The notes under the pieces: generated by a model
Databases searched by the model: none
Told to the model about the DNA's origin: nothing
Seen by the model: the letters and a program-made list of their open reading frames with translations, nothing else
NCBI GenBank assembly: GCA_036351435.1
Contig: JAZBPA010000180.1
Location: 1 to 28,582 of the forward strand
Source: JAAUQA01 sp036351435
GTDB taxonomy: Bacteria; Pseudomonadota; Gammaproteobacteria; Competibacterales; Competibacteraceae
Reading direction: 5' to 3'
DNA length: 28,582 nt
Shown: positions 15,971 to 22,886 of the stretch, piece by piece
How positions within the stretch are numbered: the first letter of the stretch is position 1
Layout: every line of letters starts with the position of its first letter
Program-made: the position numbers and the translations under genes

Positions 15971-15998
15971 AGGATAAGGCATAACCATTGATTGTGAA
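15971..15998 (-). promoter_or_regulatory. trxB: Candidate trxB promoter
   Basis: On the minus strand TTCACA (15998-15993) and TATCCT (15976-15971) are spaced by 16 bp, giving five and four of six matches to the sigma-70 consensus. Transcription would start near 15964, leaving a leader of about 130 nt that includes the short ORF. Confidence 0.33.
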
Positions 15999-16069
15999 AA
16001 TTGACTTATTGAATTAGTTCGATACAGAAAAACCATTAATAGTTTGTGAGGTGCGGATCTAGCAAATGT

Positions 16070-16636
16070 CTAAGTGCCGGGGTTAAGCGCCAGAATTTTT
16101 CCAACAATGTCCGGCGCATCCCACTCAATGTCGCCCTCTACCTGATAGACTAGGCGTCCTTCGGGATCGACGACAAATGTAGTTGGCAGACCTCTGACCG
16201 GCCACGACTCGGTTAATTCTTCTTTGTCACCCAGCAAAATGGGGAAGTCGACGGACAAGTTTTCAAAAAATTTCATCACATCATCTTTGCTGTCGCTCCA
16301 ATAATTAACCGCCAGCACTACACCACCTTTATCCCGGATTTGCTCCCAGGTCCGCTGCAACGACGGCATTTCCTTGCGACAAGGCGCACACCAGGTTGCC
16401 CAAAAGTTAATCACCACAACCTTGCCTCGATATCCCGACAGGCTAAGCGTTTGGCCCTGAATGTCGAAAAAGCTGAAATCAGCAGCAACCGGCTTATCCG
16501 GCACATCCACTAACGTTTGCAACTTTTTGCCGGCACTTTGCTGGGCGGCTGCGCCACTGGCAACGCATGATAAAAGCACTCCTGCAAAGACGATCACGAT
16601 CATCTTGGGCAACGCACTGACAGTCATTAATTTCAT
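16070..16636 (-). CDS. TlpA/ResA-like periplasmic thioredoxin-fold protein
   Basis: The product has 188 residues. The ATG at 16636 was chosen because GGAG lies seven bases upstream. A GTG at 16657 would add seven residues and leave that site inside the gene. A signal sequence covers about residues 1-31. It contains VLLSC with Cys24, a weak lipobox, so the protein may be a lipoprotein rather than soluble. The thioredoxin domain carries the redox pair WCAPC (Cys83, Cys86) after VVVINFWAT, and the cis-proline region GLPTTFVVDPEGRL. Family members reduce disulfides in cytochrome c maturation or protect against oxidants. No ccm genes are here, so the partner is open. Confidence 0.88.
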   Translation of the reverse strand: MKLMTVSALPKMIVIVFAGVLLSCVASGAAAQQSAGKKLQTLVDVPDKPVAADFSFFDIQGQTLSLSGYRGKVVVINFWATWCAPCRKEMPSLQRTWEQIRDKGGVVLAVNYWSDSKDDVMKFFENLSVDFPILLGDKEELTESWPVRGLPTTFVVDPEGRLVYQVEGDIEWDAPDIVGKILALNPGT

Positions 16637-16724
16637 GATCATTCTCCGACAACACACGTTAATGTTGGAGAGGGTAGAGGCTTAACGCCATCTTGCAAAG
16701 TATTTCGTAATTCGAGAAAGAGTA

Positions 16725-16756
16725 ATAAAAAAGGCGACTGCCGGAGCAGCCGCCTT
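16725..16756 (-). terminator. Intrinsic terminator of the 136-residue protein gene
   Basis: On the minus strand the arms AAGGCGGCTG and CAGTCGCCTT form a 10-bp stem with one G-U pair around a CTCCGG loop. It is followed by a T-rich tract. It ends 35 bases after the stop at 16791 and separates this gene from the TlpA-like gene. Confidence 0.9.
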
Positions 16757-16790
16757 GACCGTTATGCATCTCAGCTACTATGGAATTCAG

Positions 16791-17201
16791 TTACTGAGAA
16801 CCGCCGAACAATTGTTCACGCAGCTCTTCTTGCATCTTCAAGGTCCAAACGGTTTTCATCTCACCGCCACGTTTGACCGCAATTTCGTCTGCTCGGATGG
16901 TTTTGTACCGGTCGTTTATGTCGCCGGTCACAACGACATCGTCGAGCACCAAGCGAGCTTTCACGGCACGATCAACATTAGGAATGACATAGAAACTACC
17001 ATCCGGTTGCTGGACCACGAAATCGGTTTCCAACGCTACCATAGGATCAAGTTTATCGACCGGGCAGAAAACCCCAGCTACGGCACAAGAAATGCCATTC
17101 ACCTTGCCTTCTACGGTCGCTGCACTGACAACTATCGGCAAGGCCAATAAAGCGGCTAACAGGACTTTGGATAAAATAGTCTGTACTTTTACGGAAATCA
17201 T
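16791..17201 (-). CDS. Conserved exported protein with two cysteines, function unknown
   Basis: The product has 136 residues. A clear signal peptide (MISVKVQTILSKVLLAALLA then LPIVVSAA, cleaved near residue 28) sends it to the periplasm. The mature part starts TVEGKVNGISCAVAGVFCP. Cys39 and Cys46, six residues apart, could form a disulfide or bind metal or heme partners, but there is no CxxCH. Beta-rich segments follow: DPMVALETDFVVQQPDGSFY, VIPNVDRAVKARL and VVVTGDINDRYKTIRADEI. I recall similar uncharacterised proteins in other gammaproteobacteria but know no function. AGGAGG eight bases before the ATG makes the start firm. It has its own terminator, so it appears monocistronic. Confidence 0.82.
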   Translation of the reverse strand: MISVKVQTILSKVLLAALLALPIVVSAATVEGKVNGISCAVAGVFCPVDKLDPMVALETDFVVQQPDGSFYVIPNVDRAVKARLVLDDVVVTGDINDRYKTIRADEIAVKRGGEMKTVWTLKMQEELREQLFGGSQ

Positions 17202-17285
17202 TATTATTACCTCCTCGACGAAGTGTTGAAGAACAGCTGGATACGACCAACAACACCCTAATTTGCATGCCTGAAAAGACTTTAA

Positions 17286-17306
17286 GCCGATGTTACGGCC
17301 GATGTT
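17286..17306. repeat. GCCGATGTT direct repeat
   Basis: GCCGATGTT occurs at 17286-17294 and 17298-17306, a 12-bp period. It lies about 90 bases upstream of the exported two-cysteine protein gene. It may be a regulator site, but support is only the repeat itself. Confidence 0.3.
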
Positions 17307-17414
17307 TGGTGAGAGAACTACTTTGTTTTTGCCAACAAAATTAAACTCACCGTAAACAAGATACGCGGCGACAGATTCGATAGATGCAAAATCGAGTGAC
17401 TAATGTGCAACGAT

Positions 17415-17443
17415 GTAACATGAGTATGCTTGGTGGTCATAAT
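17415..17443 (+). promoter_or_regulatory. phoB: Candidate upstream sigma-70 promoter of phoB
   Basis: GTAACA (17415-17420) and CATAAT (17438-17443) are spaced by exactly 17 bp, matching four and five of six consensus bases. It would give basal transcription ahead of the Pho-box promoter. Confidence 0.4.
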
Positions 17444-17470
17444 CTGGTTAACACTGGTTTTTACAGTGCA

Positions 17471-17504
17471 TTGTCATCTTTTTGTCACATTGCTCTCCTT
17501 AAAT
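17471..17504 (+). promoter_or_regulatory. phoB: Pho box and -10 of phoB
   Basis: The sequence TTGTCAT-CTTT-TTGTCAC (17471-17488) has two seven-base half-sites in the 7+4+7 layout of PhoB binding sites (consensus CTGTCAT repeats). A TTAAAT -10 element (17499-17504) lies ten bases after it, the geometry of PhoB-activated promoters in which the box replaces the -35. This points to phosphate-starvation autoregulation of phoB-phoR. Confidence 0.8.
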
Positions 17505-17530
17505 AGCCCAGGATTAAAGGGGAATTCATA

Positions 17531-18223
17531 ATGAGTGCAAAGCGTATTTTGATCATAGAAGATGAACAGTCAGTCCGTGAAATGATTGGTTTTGTGTTAA
17601 ACAGCGCGGGCTACGATATTGAAGAAGCGATTGATGTGCGTGAAGCGCAAACTCAGATTGCTGAAACACTGCCTGACCTCATCCTGTTAGATTGGATGTT
17701 GCCGGGTATGAGTGGCATTGAATACGCCCGTCGCCTTAAGAAGCAAGAACTGACCCGAGAAATTCCTATCATCATGTTGACAGCACGGGTTGAAGAAGAA
17801 GACAAGGTGCTCGGTTTGGAAAGCGGTGCCGATGATTATGTCGCCAAGCCGTTTTCGCCTCGCGAACTGGTAGCTCGTATCAAGGCTGTGATGCGCCGAG
17901 GCACACCGGGCGGTGAGGAAGAAGTTTTAATTGCCGATGCACTTAAATTAGATATCGCCAGCCATCGGGTCACTGCCGATAATACGGCCTTAGAAGTCGG
18001 TCCCACCGAGTACCGCTTGTTAGAGTTTTTCATGTCACATCCAGAGCGCGTTTATAGCCGTAGCCAATTGCTGGATCGGATCTGGGGTAGCAACGTTTAT
18101 GTCGAAGAGCGCACGGTAGATGTGCATATCCGTCGTTTGCGCAAGGCGCTTGAACCCCACGGGGTTGATGGTTTGATCCAAACAGTGCGGGGCGCGGGCT
18201 ACCGCTTTTCTACGAGAATGTGA
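17531..18223 (+). CDS. phoB: Phosphate regulon response regulator PhoB
   Basis: The product has 230 residues. The receiver domain (about residues 4-120) has the acidic pair Glu10/Asp11, phospho-acceptor Asp54 in LILLDWMLPGMSG, the switch threonine in IIMLTAR and the lysine in YVAKPFSPREL. A winged-helix DNA-binding domain of OmpR type follows, with GPTEYRLLEFFMSHPERVYS, RSQLLDRIWG, ERTVDVHIRRLRKAL and TVRGAGYRFS. AAAGGGG precedes the ATG. The Pho box upstream and the overlapping phoR gene make this PhoB rather than another OmpR-family member. No pst or phoU genes are in the window. Confidence 0.95.
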   Translation: MSAKRILIIEDEQSVREMIGFVLNSAGYDIEEAIDVREAQTQIAETLPDLILLDWMLPGMSGIEYARRLKKQELTREIPIIMLTARVEEEDKVLGLESGADDYVAKPFSPRELVARIKAVMRRGTPGGEEEVLIADALKLDIASHRVTADNTALEVGPTEYRLLEFFMSHPERVYSRSQLLDRIWGSNVYVEERTVDVHIRRLRKALEPHGVDGLIQTVRGAGYRFSTRM

Positions 18224-19569
18224 ACTTGGCTTACTCCTGGGCGAGCTTGCTAGGACGCACACTGGGGTTGCTGCTGCTGAGTGGATTACTTGGTTGGCTC
18301 GTCGGCCAGACTATCTTAGCCCTGCTGATTAGCGCGCTCGCTTGTCTGGGCTGGCATTTGTTTCATTTGTATCGCCTGGACAGCTGGTTACGTAAGGACA
18401 GCCTCATTAACCAGACCAATTCATGGCCGTTGAGGACCGGGGCAGTTTGGCAGGACGTCTACCGAAAAACCTTTCGCCTGAAACAGCGGGCCCGCAAACG
18501 CAAGCGTAAATTAGGTCGTTTTGTCGAGCAATTTCAGGCGGCGGCACATGCTTTACCAGATGCCGCTGTGGTGCTCCGGGACGACGACACGCTCACCTGG
18601 TGCAACGAATCAGCGCGGCGGTTGCTTGGTCTACGTGCTCCTCAAGACTTCGGCCTCAGTATCACCACCTTAGTGCGCCACCCCAGTTTTGTGGGTTTCT
18701 TGACCCAACGCCGTTACAAATACAGCGCGGAATTCCCTTCGCCGGTTAACGACGCGCAGCTACTCAGCGTGCGGGTAGCACCCTATAGCAAAAAACGACG
18801 CTTACTGTTGGTCACCGATGTTTCACGGGTTCATCGTTTGGAACAGGTACGCAGTGACTTTGTAGCCAATGTATCCCACGAACTCCGTACCCCACTGACA
18901 GTCATCAACGGTTATCTGGAAACGTTGCGGGACAGCGATGAGGTCGCGCGTTGGGAGCTACCGTTACGTCGCATGCAGCAACAAACCGGGCGGATGTTGC
19001 ATATCATTGAAAGTCTGCTCATGTTGTCACGCCTGGAAACTCAGCGCGATGCACCGCCCCCGCAACCGGTTGATGTACCGGCTTTGCTCAAAGAAGTCAT
19101 TGAGGACGCTATCGCCCTGAGCGGTGAGCAAGGCCACAAGTTAACGTTGGAGGTCGATCCCCTGCTGTGGGTTTACGGATGGGAACGTGAACTGCACAGC
19201 GCTTTCTCCAATTTAGTGTTCAACGCTGTTCGTCACACACCCGCTGGGAGCACTGTGACCGTTCGTTGGTATGCGGAACGGCAGAGCGTACACCTGGAAG
19301 TAGAGGACAATGGAGAGGGTATTCCACCACAGCACCTATCGCGTATTACCGAACGCTTTTACCGGGTGGATCGGGGCAGGCAGCGCCAGACCGGCGGCAG
19401 CGGTCTGGGACTGGCGATCGTAAAGCATGTTATGCATCACCATAATGGGCAATTGCATGTGACCAGCTTGGTCGGGGTTGGCAGTTTGTTCGCCTGTGAT
19501 TTTCCGCCCGAACGTACTGTACACCAAAAGGCCCCGTTACAAGAAAATGCCTGTACGGAGGAGCAATAA
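18220..19569 (+). CDS. phoR: Phosphate regulon sensor kinase PhoR
   Basis: The product has 449 residues. It starts at GTG overlapping the phoB stop by four bases. Two membrane helices fill about residues 10-48 with almost no periplasmic loop, as in PhoR, which senses through PstSCAB-PhoU rather than an external ligand. A PAS domain follows (ALPDAAVVLRDDDTLTWCNE ... LVRHPSFVGFL). The phospho-acceptor is His220 in FVANVSHELRTPL. The ATPase domain contains NLVFNAVRHTP (N box), VEDNGEGIPP (G1) and GGSGLGLAIVKHV (G2). It phosphorylates PhoB under low phosphate. The gene ends 35 bases before the convergent rne stop, and I see no hairpin terminator there. Confidence 0.94.
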   Translation: MNLAYSWASLLGRTLGLLLLSGLLGWLVGQTILALLISALACLGWHLFHLYRLDSWLRKDSLINQTNSWPLRTGAVWQDVYRKTFRLKQRARKRKRKLGRFVEQFQAAAHALPDAAVVLRDDDTLTWCNESARRLLGLRAPQDFGLSITTLVRHPSFVGFLTQRRYKYSAEFPSPVNDAQLLSVRVAPYSKKRRLLLVTDVSRVHRLEQVRSDFVANVSHELRTPLTVINGYLETLRDSDEVARWELPLRRMQQQTGRMLHIIESLLMLSRLETQRDAPPPQPVDVPALLKEVIEDAIALSGEQGHKLTLEVDPLLWVYGWERELHSAFSNLVFNAVRHTPAGSTVTVRWYAERQSVHLEVEDNGEGIPPQHLSRITERFYRVDRGRQRQTGGSGLGLAIVKHVMHHHNGQLHVTSLVGVGSLFACDFPPERTVHQKAPLQENACTEEQ

Positions 19570-19604
19570 ACCATCCTATTCACCTAGACGACGCTCATTC
19601 AAAG

Positions 19605-22418
19605 TCAGTGAGGCGGTGATTGGGGATTGATTTCTTCAGAAGAATCCAATACATCTTCAGCAGTAGCTGTTGCAGCAGGCAGCTCCTCGGTAGTATCGAC
19701 CTGTGGTTCAACAGGGGAGTTTGACGCTGCGGTATCGACCGTATCCTCGTCCTCATGCTCATCAAGAGATACGGGATTTTTTTGAGTTGTATCCGGATCG
19801 GACTGAGTTGTATTAACCTGAGCTGGTTCAGTTAAAACCTGTTGCTCAGCGGGGTCAGAAGAGTCAGCGGGATCACTAAGACGCGATGCTTCTTCTTTCG
19901 CAGGTGCTGTTGCCTCCACTGGTTCTTGCACAACGTTCTCTCCCGGTACTGCAGCAGGTTCGGCGTCATCCACTGAAACTTCGACAACCTGCGGCAACTC
20001 AGTCGGGGTCTCGCTCAATTCCGGTTCGCTCGCGTGCACAACTGTTTCCTCGCGCATAGGTTCCGAAGCAGCGACTACTTGCACTGCCTCAGTTTCAGCC
20101 GATGTCTCGATCGGATCGTCCTGGGCTGGAGGTTCCGGTGCTGTGAGCGGCATGGAATCCACAGCAGATACTGGCGCGTTCTCAGTTATGGACTGATCTA
20201 ACGGGTGAGTTGCTTGCGTATCGGCAACGGTCTTGGGACGTCGAGGACGTCCATTGCGAATCAGCCGTCGCGGAGCCTTTTCATTAGCACTGACTACGGG
20301 CTCTGGAGCAGGCTCGCCTTCAGCCTCCGCCTTCACAGCAGAAACGGGTGCTTCAGTGATCGTTTCTTCGCGAGCCGGACTCTCAGTCGGGCTCGCTTCT
20401 GTGGTTGCTGCGGTCTCCGGTTTACGGCGACGACGCCCACCCCGGCGCCCACGTCGATTGCTACGACTGCCGGCACCTTCTCCGGTTGGACTATTACTGC
20501 TAGTTTCCTCGCTCGTAGCACCCTCGTCATCCTTGGTTTGGGCAGACGCCTTCTCAACCTTCGGAACGGTTGTTTTTAAAGCCGCCTTTTTTTCCGGCTC
20601 GGCTGTTTCTTTAGTTGGCGCCGCACGCTCAACAGGAGAGCGCTCTTGAACCGATTCCCTATGCTTCTGAGGAGCAAGGGGAGACACCTCCGCCGGTGAA
20701 TGAGCTACCGAATTAGCATCGAATAGGTTGCGCCAAAGCCATTTCAGAAAACCCGGCCCCGGTTCACCGGCTTCGTCAAGCGATTGCTGTGCAACACTGG
20801 CATTAGGTGCTGGCGCGCTCGGCCTGATCGCTTTAACAGCGGGTTCCTCGGTACGACTGCGCGGTGTTTGAATAGTGGGTTGTCCACCGTCTTGATCATC
20901 GCGGTGAACTGCCAGTTTATAAGACACCGTTCGAGAATCGGTTTCGTCGAGTCGCCGCCGCGTCAACTCAAAATGAGGTGTTTCCAAGGACGGATTGGGT
21001 ATCAACAACAAACTCACGCTGTGCCGCTGTTCAATGGACAGCACTGCGTCACGTTTTTCATTGAGTAAAAACGTAGCGACTTTGACCGGCAGCTGCACAA
21101 CAACTTGGCTAGTGCGCTCCTTCATCGCCTCTTCTTCCAATAACCTTAACACCGCCAACGCCAAAGACTCCACCCCACGTATCGTCCCTTGCCCATTACA
21201 ACGGGGGCAAATCACATGACTGGCTTCATCTAGCGAAGGGCGCAGCCGTTGCCGCGACATTTCCAATAGCCCGAATCGTGAAATACGCCCCACTTGTACC
21301 CGCGCGCGATCCATTTTCAAGGCTTCGCGCAGCCGGTTCTCGACTTCTCGTTGATTGCGCGCTGCAGACATATCGATAAAATCGATCACGACTAACCCAC
21401 CCAGATCGCGCAAACGCAGCTGGCGAGCAATTTCATCGGCGGCTTCTAGGTTGGTATTGAGCGCGGTTTCCTCTATATCGCTGCCTTTAGTGGCGCGTCC
21501 TGAGTTAATATCAATGGACACCAAAGCTTCGGTGTAATCAATCACAATCGCACCGCCGGAAGGCAGGCTAACCGCCCGAAGATAAGCGGTTTCAATCTGG
21601 CTTTCGATCTGGAAGCGACTGAATAGCGGGATGTGATCCTCGTATAGCTTGAGCTTGGACAGGTTTTGCGGCATCACCTGTTCTATAAAATCTTGAGCAT
21701 GTTGATGCACCTGCGGGTCATCGACCAGGATTTCACCAATGTCGGCGCGCAGGTAATCGCGTAACGCGCGAATGATAATGTTGCTTTCCTGATAAATTAA
21801 GCAGGGCGCTTTGCGGGATTTCGAAGCCAGCTCAATGGCACCCCACAAGTGCAGCAAATAATCCAGATCCCATTGCAACTCATCAAGGGAACGTCCCATC
21901 CCGGCTGTGCGGACAATCAGCCCCATCCCTTCAGGCACGTTCAGATTGGCCATGACCTCACGGATTTCCTGGCGCTCATCTCCTTCGATACGACGCGACA
22001 CCCCACCTGCCCGAGGGTTGTTGGGCATCAATACCAGATAGCGCCCAGCTAGACTGATAAAGGTGGTAAGCGCTGCACCCTTGTTGCCTCGTTCCTCCTT
22101 CTCAACTTGAACGACGATCTCTTGTCCTTCTTTGATCGCATCCTTAATACTGGGGCGTCCTCCCGTCGCTGCAGCTTGAGTATCGAAGTAGCTGCGGTTG
22201 ATTTCTTTGAACGGCAAAAAACCATGCCGCTCAGCACCGTAATCGACAAAGGCCGCTTCCAAGCTGGGTTCGACGCGGGTGATCCTTCCCTTATAAACGT
22301 TGGATTTTTTCTGTTCCCGTGAAGGAGTTTCAATATCTAAATCGTATAATTTTTGGCCGTCCACAATGGCCACCCGCAACTCTTCTAATTGTGTTGCGTT
22401 GATTAGCATTCTTTTCAT
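19605..22418 (-). CDS. rne: Ribonuclease E
   Basis: The product has 937 residues and is the essential endonuclease for mRNA decay and rRNA/tRNA processing. The catalytic half (about 1-510) starts MKRMLINATQLEELRVAIVD. It contains the S1 domain, the catalytic aspartates in VSIDINSGRAT and GGLVVIDFIDM, and the zinc-link CPRCNGQG. The C-terminal half is low-complexity, rich in Glu, Pro, Ala and Ser, as expected for the degradosome scaffold. Within it, GFLKWLWRNLFD (about residues 553-565) looks like the amphipathic membrane-targeting helix, and NRRGRRGGRRRRKPE (about 650-664) like an RNA-binding arginine patch. Overlapping open frames on the other strand reflect the biased composition. GGAG seven bases upstream supports the ATG. 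Confidence 0.96.
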   Translation of the reverse strand: MKRMLINATQLEELRVAIVDGQKLYDLDIETPSREQKKSNVYKGRITRVEPSLEAAFVDYGAERHGFLPFKEINRSYFDTQAAATGGRPSIKDAIKEGQEIVVQVEKEERGNKGAALTTFISLAGRYLVLMPNNPRAGGVSRRIEGDERQEIREVMANLNVPEGMGLIVRTAGMGRSLDELQWDLDYLLHLWGAIELASKSRKAPCLIYQESNIIIRALRDYLRADIGEILVDDPQVHQHAQDFIEQVMPQNLSKLKLYEDHIPLFSRFQIESQIETAYLRAVSLPSGGAIVIDYTEALVSIDINSGRATKGSDIEETALNTNLEAADEIARQLRLRDLGGLVVIDFIDMSAARNQREVENRLREALKMDRARVQVGRISRFGLLEMSRQRLRPSLDEASHVICPRCNGQGTIRGVESLALAVLRLLEEEAMKERTSQVVVQLPVKVATFLLNEKRDAVLSIEQRHSVSLLLIPNPSLETPHFELTRRRLDETDSRTVSYKLAVHRDDQDGGQPTIQTPRSRTEEPAVKAIRPSAPAPNASVAQQSLDEAGEPGPGFLKWLWRNLFDANSVAHSPAEVSPLAPQKHRESVQERSPVERAAPTKETAEPEKKAALKTTVPKVEKASAQTKDDEGATSEETSSNSPTGEGAGSRSNRRGRRGGRRRRKPETAATTEASPTESPAREETITEAPVSAVKAEAEGEPAPEPVVSANEKAPRRLIRNGRPRRPKTVADTQATHPLDQSITENAPVSAVDSMPLTAPEPPAQDDPIETSAETEAVQVVAASEPMREETVVHASEPELSETPTELPQVVEVSVDDAEPAAVPGENVVQEPVEATAPAKEEASRLSDPADSSDPAEQQVLTEPAQVNTTQSDPDTTQKNPVSLDEHEDEDTVDTAASNSPVEPQVDTTEELPAATATAEDVLDSSEEINPQSPPH

Positions 22419-22458
22419 TACAAACTCCAGCGCTCAACCAGAGACCATCGCGGTTGTC

Positions 22459-22526
22459 GTCAGGGGCAGTCCGAGTAGGGCAGGATCAGAAGGAAGGAGC
22501 CGTAGCCCGATAACGGACTGGCTGAC
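22459..22526 (-). promoter_or_regulatory. rne: Large hairpin in the rne leader (start-proximal)
   Basis: Three nested pairings lie on the minus strand: GTCAG/CTGAC outside, CAGTCCG/CGGACTG in the middle and GGGC/GCCC inside, separated by small internal loops. The structure ends about 40 nt before the rne ATG. It is a candidate for the RNase E-sensing stem-loop known from E. coli rne leaders. Sequence identity to that element was not tested. Confidence 0.6.
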
Positions 22527-22531
22527 AGGCC

Positions 22532-22552
22532 CAACGCGCGGTCTGCGCCTTG
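22532..22552 (-). promoter_or_regulatory. rne: Second hairpin in the rne leader
   Basis: On the minus strand CAA-G-GCGC and GCGC-G-TTG pair around an AGACC loop with one symmetric G-G mismatch. It lies five bases upstream (in transcription) of the large hairpin. Confidence 0.45.
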
Positions 22553-22583
22553 CAACAACGGGGAAGGGGGAGCGCAACTTGCT

Positions 22584-22610
22584 ATCGCTCAGTGTAAAGG
22601 GTTGAGCGAT
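22584..22610 (-). promoter_or_regulatory. rne: Third hairpin in the rne leader (5'-most)
   Basis: ATCGCTCA and TGAGCGAT form a perfect 8-bp stem around an 11-base loop. It lies about 100 nt from the predicted transcription start. Confidence 0.5.
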
Positions 22611-22685
22611 CATAAACCCTTGGAAATACCCGTCTCTTCAAGAGGCAGGCTGTGAAGCATTTGTTCGAGTAATCAATTCCGCTGA

Positions 22686-22691
22686 ATTATA
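22686..22691 (-). promoter_or_regulatory. rne: Second candidate -10 box for rne
   Basis: A perfect TATAAT lies on the minus strand, 26 bases downstream of the first -10. No acceptable -35 was seen at 16-18 bp, so this is weaker support for a tandem promoter. Confidence 0.3.
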
Positions 22692-22716
22692 AGGCTGTGT
22701 AGCGAAAATTTGGTTC

Positions 22717-22745
22717 ACTATAACAGTCCCATTAGCAGGCTACAA
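22717..22745 (-). promoter_or_regulatory. rne: Candidate rne promoter with extended -10
   Basis: On the minus strand TTGTAG (22745-22740) is separated by 17 bp from TATAGT (22722-22717), which is preceded by TGT, an extended -10. The predicted start near 22710 gives a leader of about 290 nt, similar in scale to the long rne leader of E. coli. Confidence 0.55.
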
Positions 22746-22804
22746 TGTATCCGACCCTGAAATCTCAATTTCCATGCAACCGGCCCGGCACTCAAAGTTC
22801 AAGC

Positions 22805-22833
22805 TTGGCGAGCGCGAAGAAATCGTCTTTAAT
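22805..22833 (+). promoter_or_regulatory. rluC: Candidate rluC promoter
   Basis: TTGGCG (22805-22810) and TTTAAT (22828-22833) are spaced by 17 bp, matching four and five of six consensus bases. Transcription would begin near 22840, about 46 nt before the rluC ATG. Confidence 0.5.
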
Positions 22834-22886
22834 AAGGTCGGCCCGAATAGAGAGGCTAGCACCTTAGTATTTTATCTCCCATATTT

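Larger units (their letters stand above)
17202..17530. other. Divergent control region upstream of phoB
   Basis: This 329-base region has no gene. It contains a 9-bp direct repeat (17286-17306), a TTTGTT/AACAAA inverted repeat near 17322-17340, a candidate sigma-70 promoter and a Pho box before phoB. No clear promoter for the minus-strand gene at 17201 was found. Confidence 0.6.
22419..22886. other. Divergent rne-rluC intergenic region
   Basis: These 468 bases contain no credible gene. The left 290 or so are the presumed rne 5' leader with three hairpins. Then come the rne promoter candidates (22686-22745), about 60 unassigned bases, and a plus-strand promoter candidate for rluC (22805-22833). 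Confidence 0.65.

Noticed and set aside
19570..19604. Terminator between phoR and rne
   Set aside because: The 35 bases show no inverted repeat with a stable stem and no T-run on either strand.
20205..20649. Overlapping plus-strand open frames of 124 and 138 codons
   Set aside because: They mirror the biased Arg/Glu/Ala/Pro codons of the RNase E tail. Their Ser/Arg/Leu-rich products look like composition artefacts.
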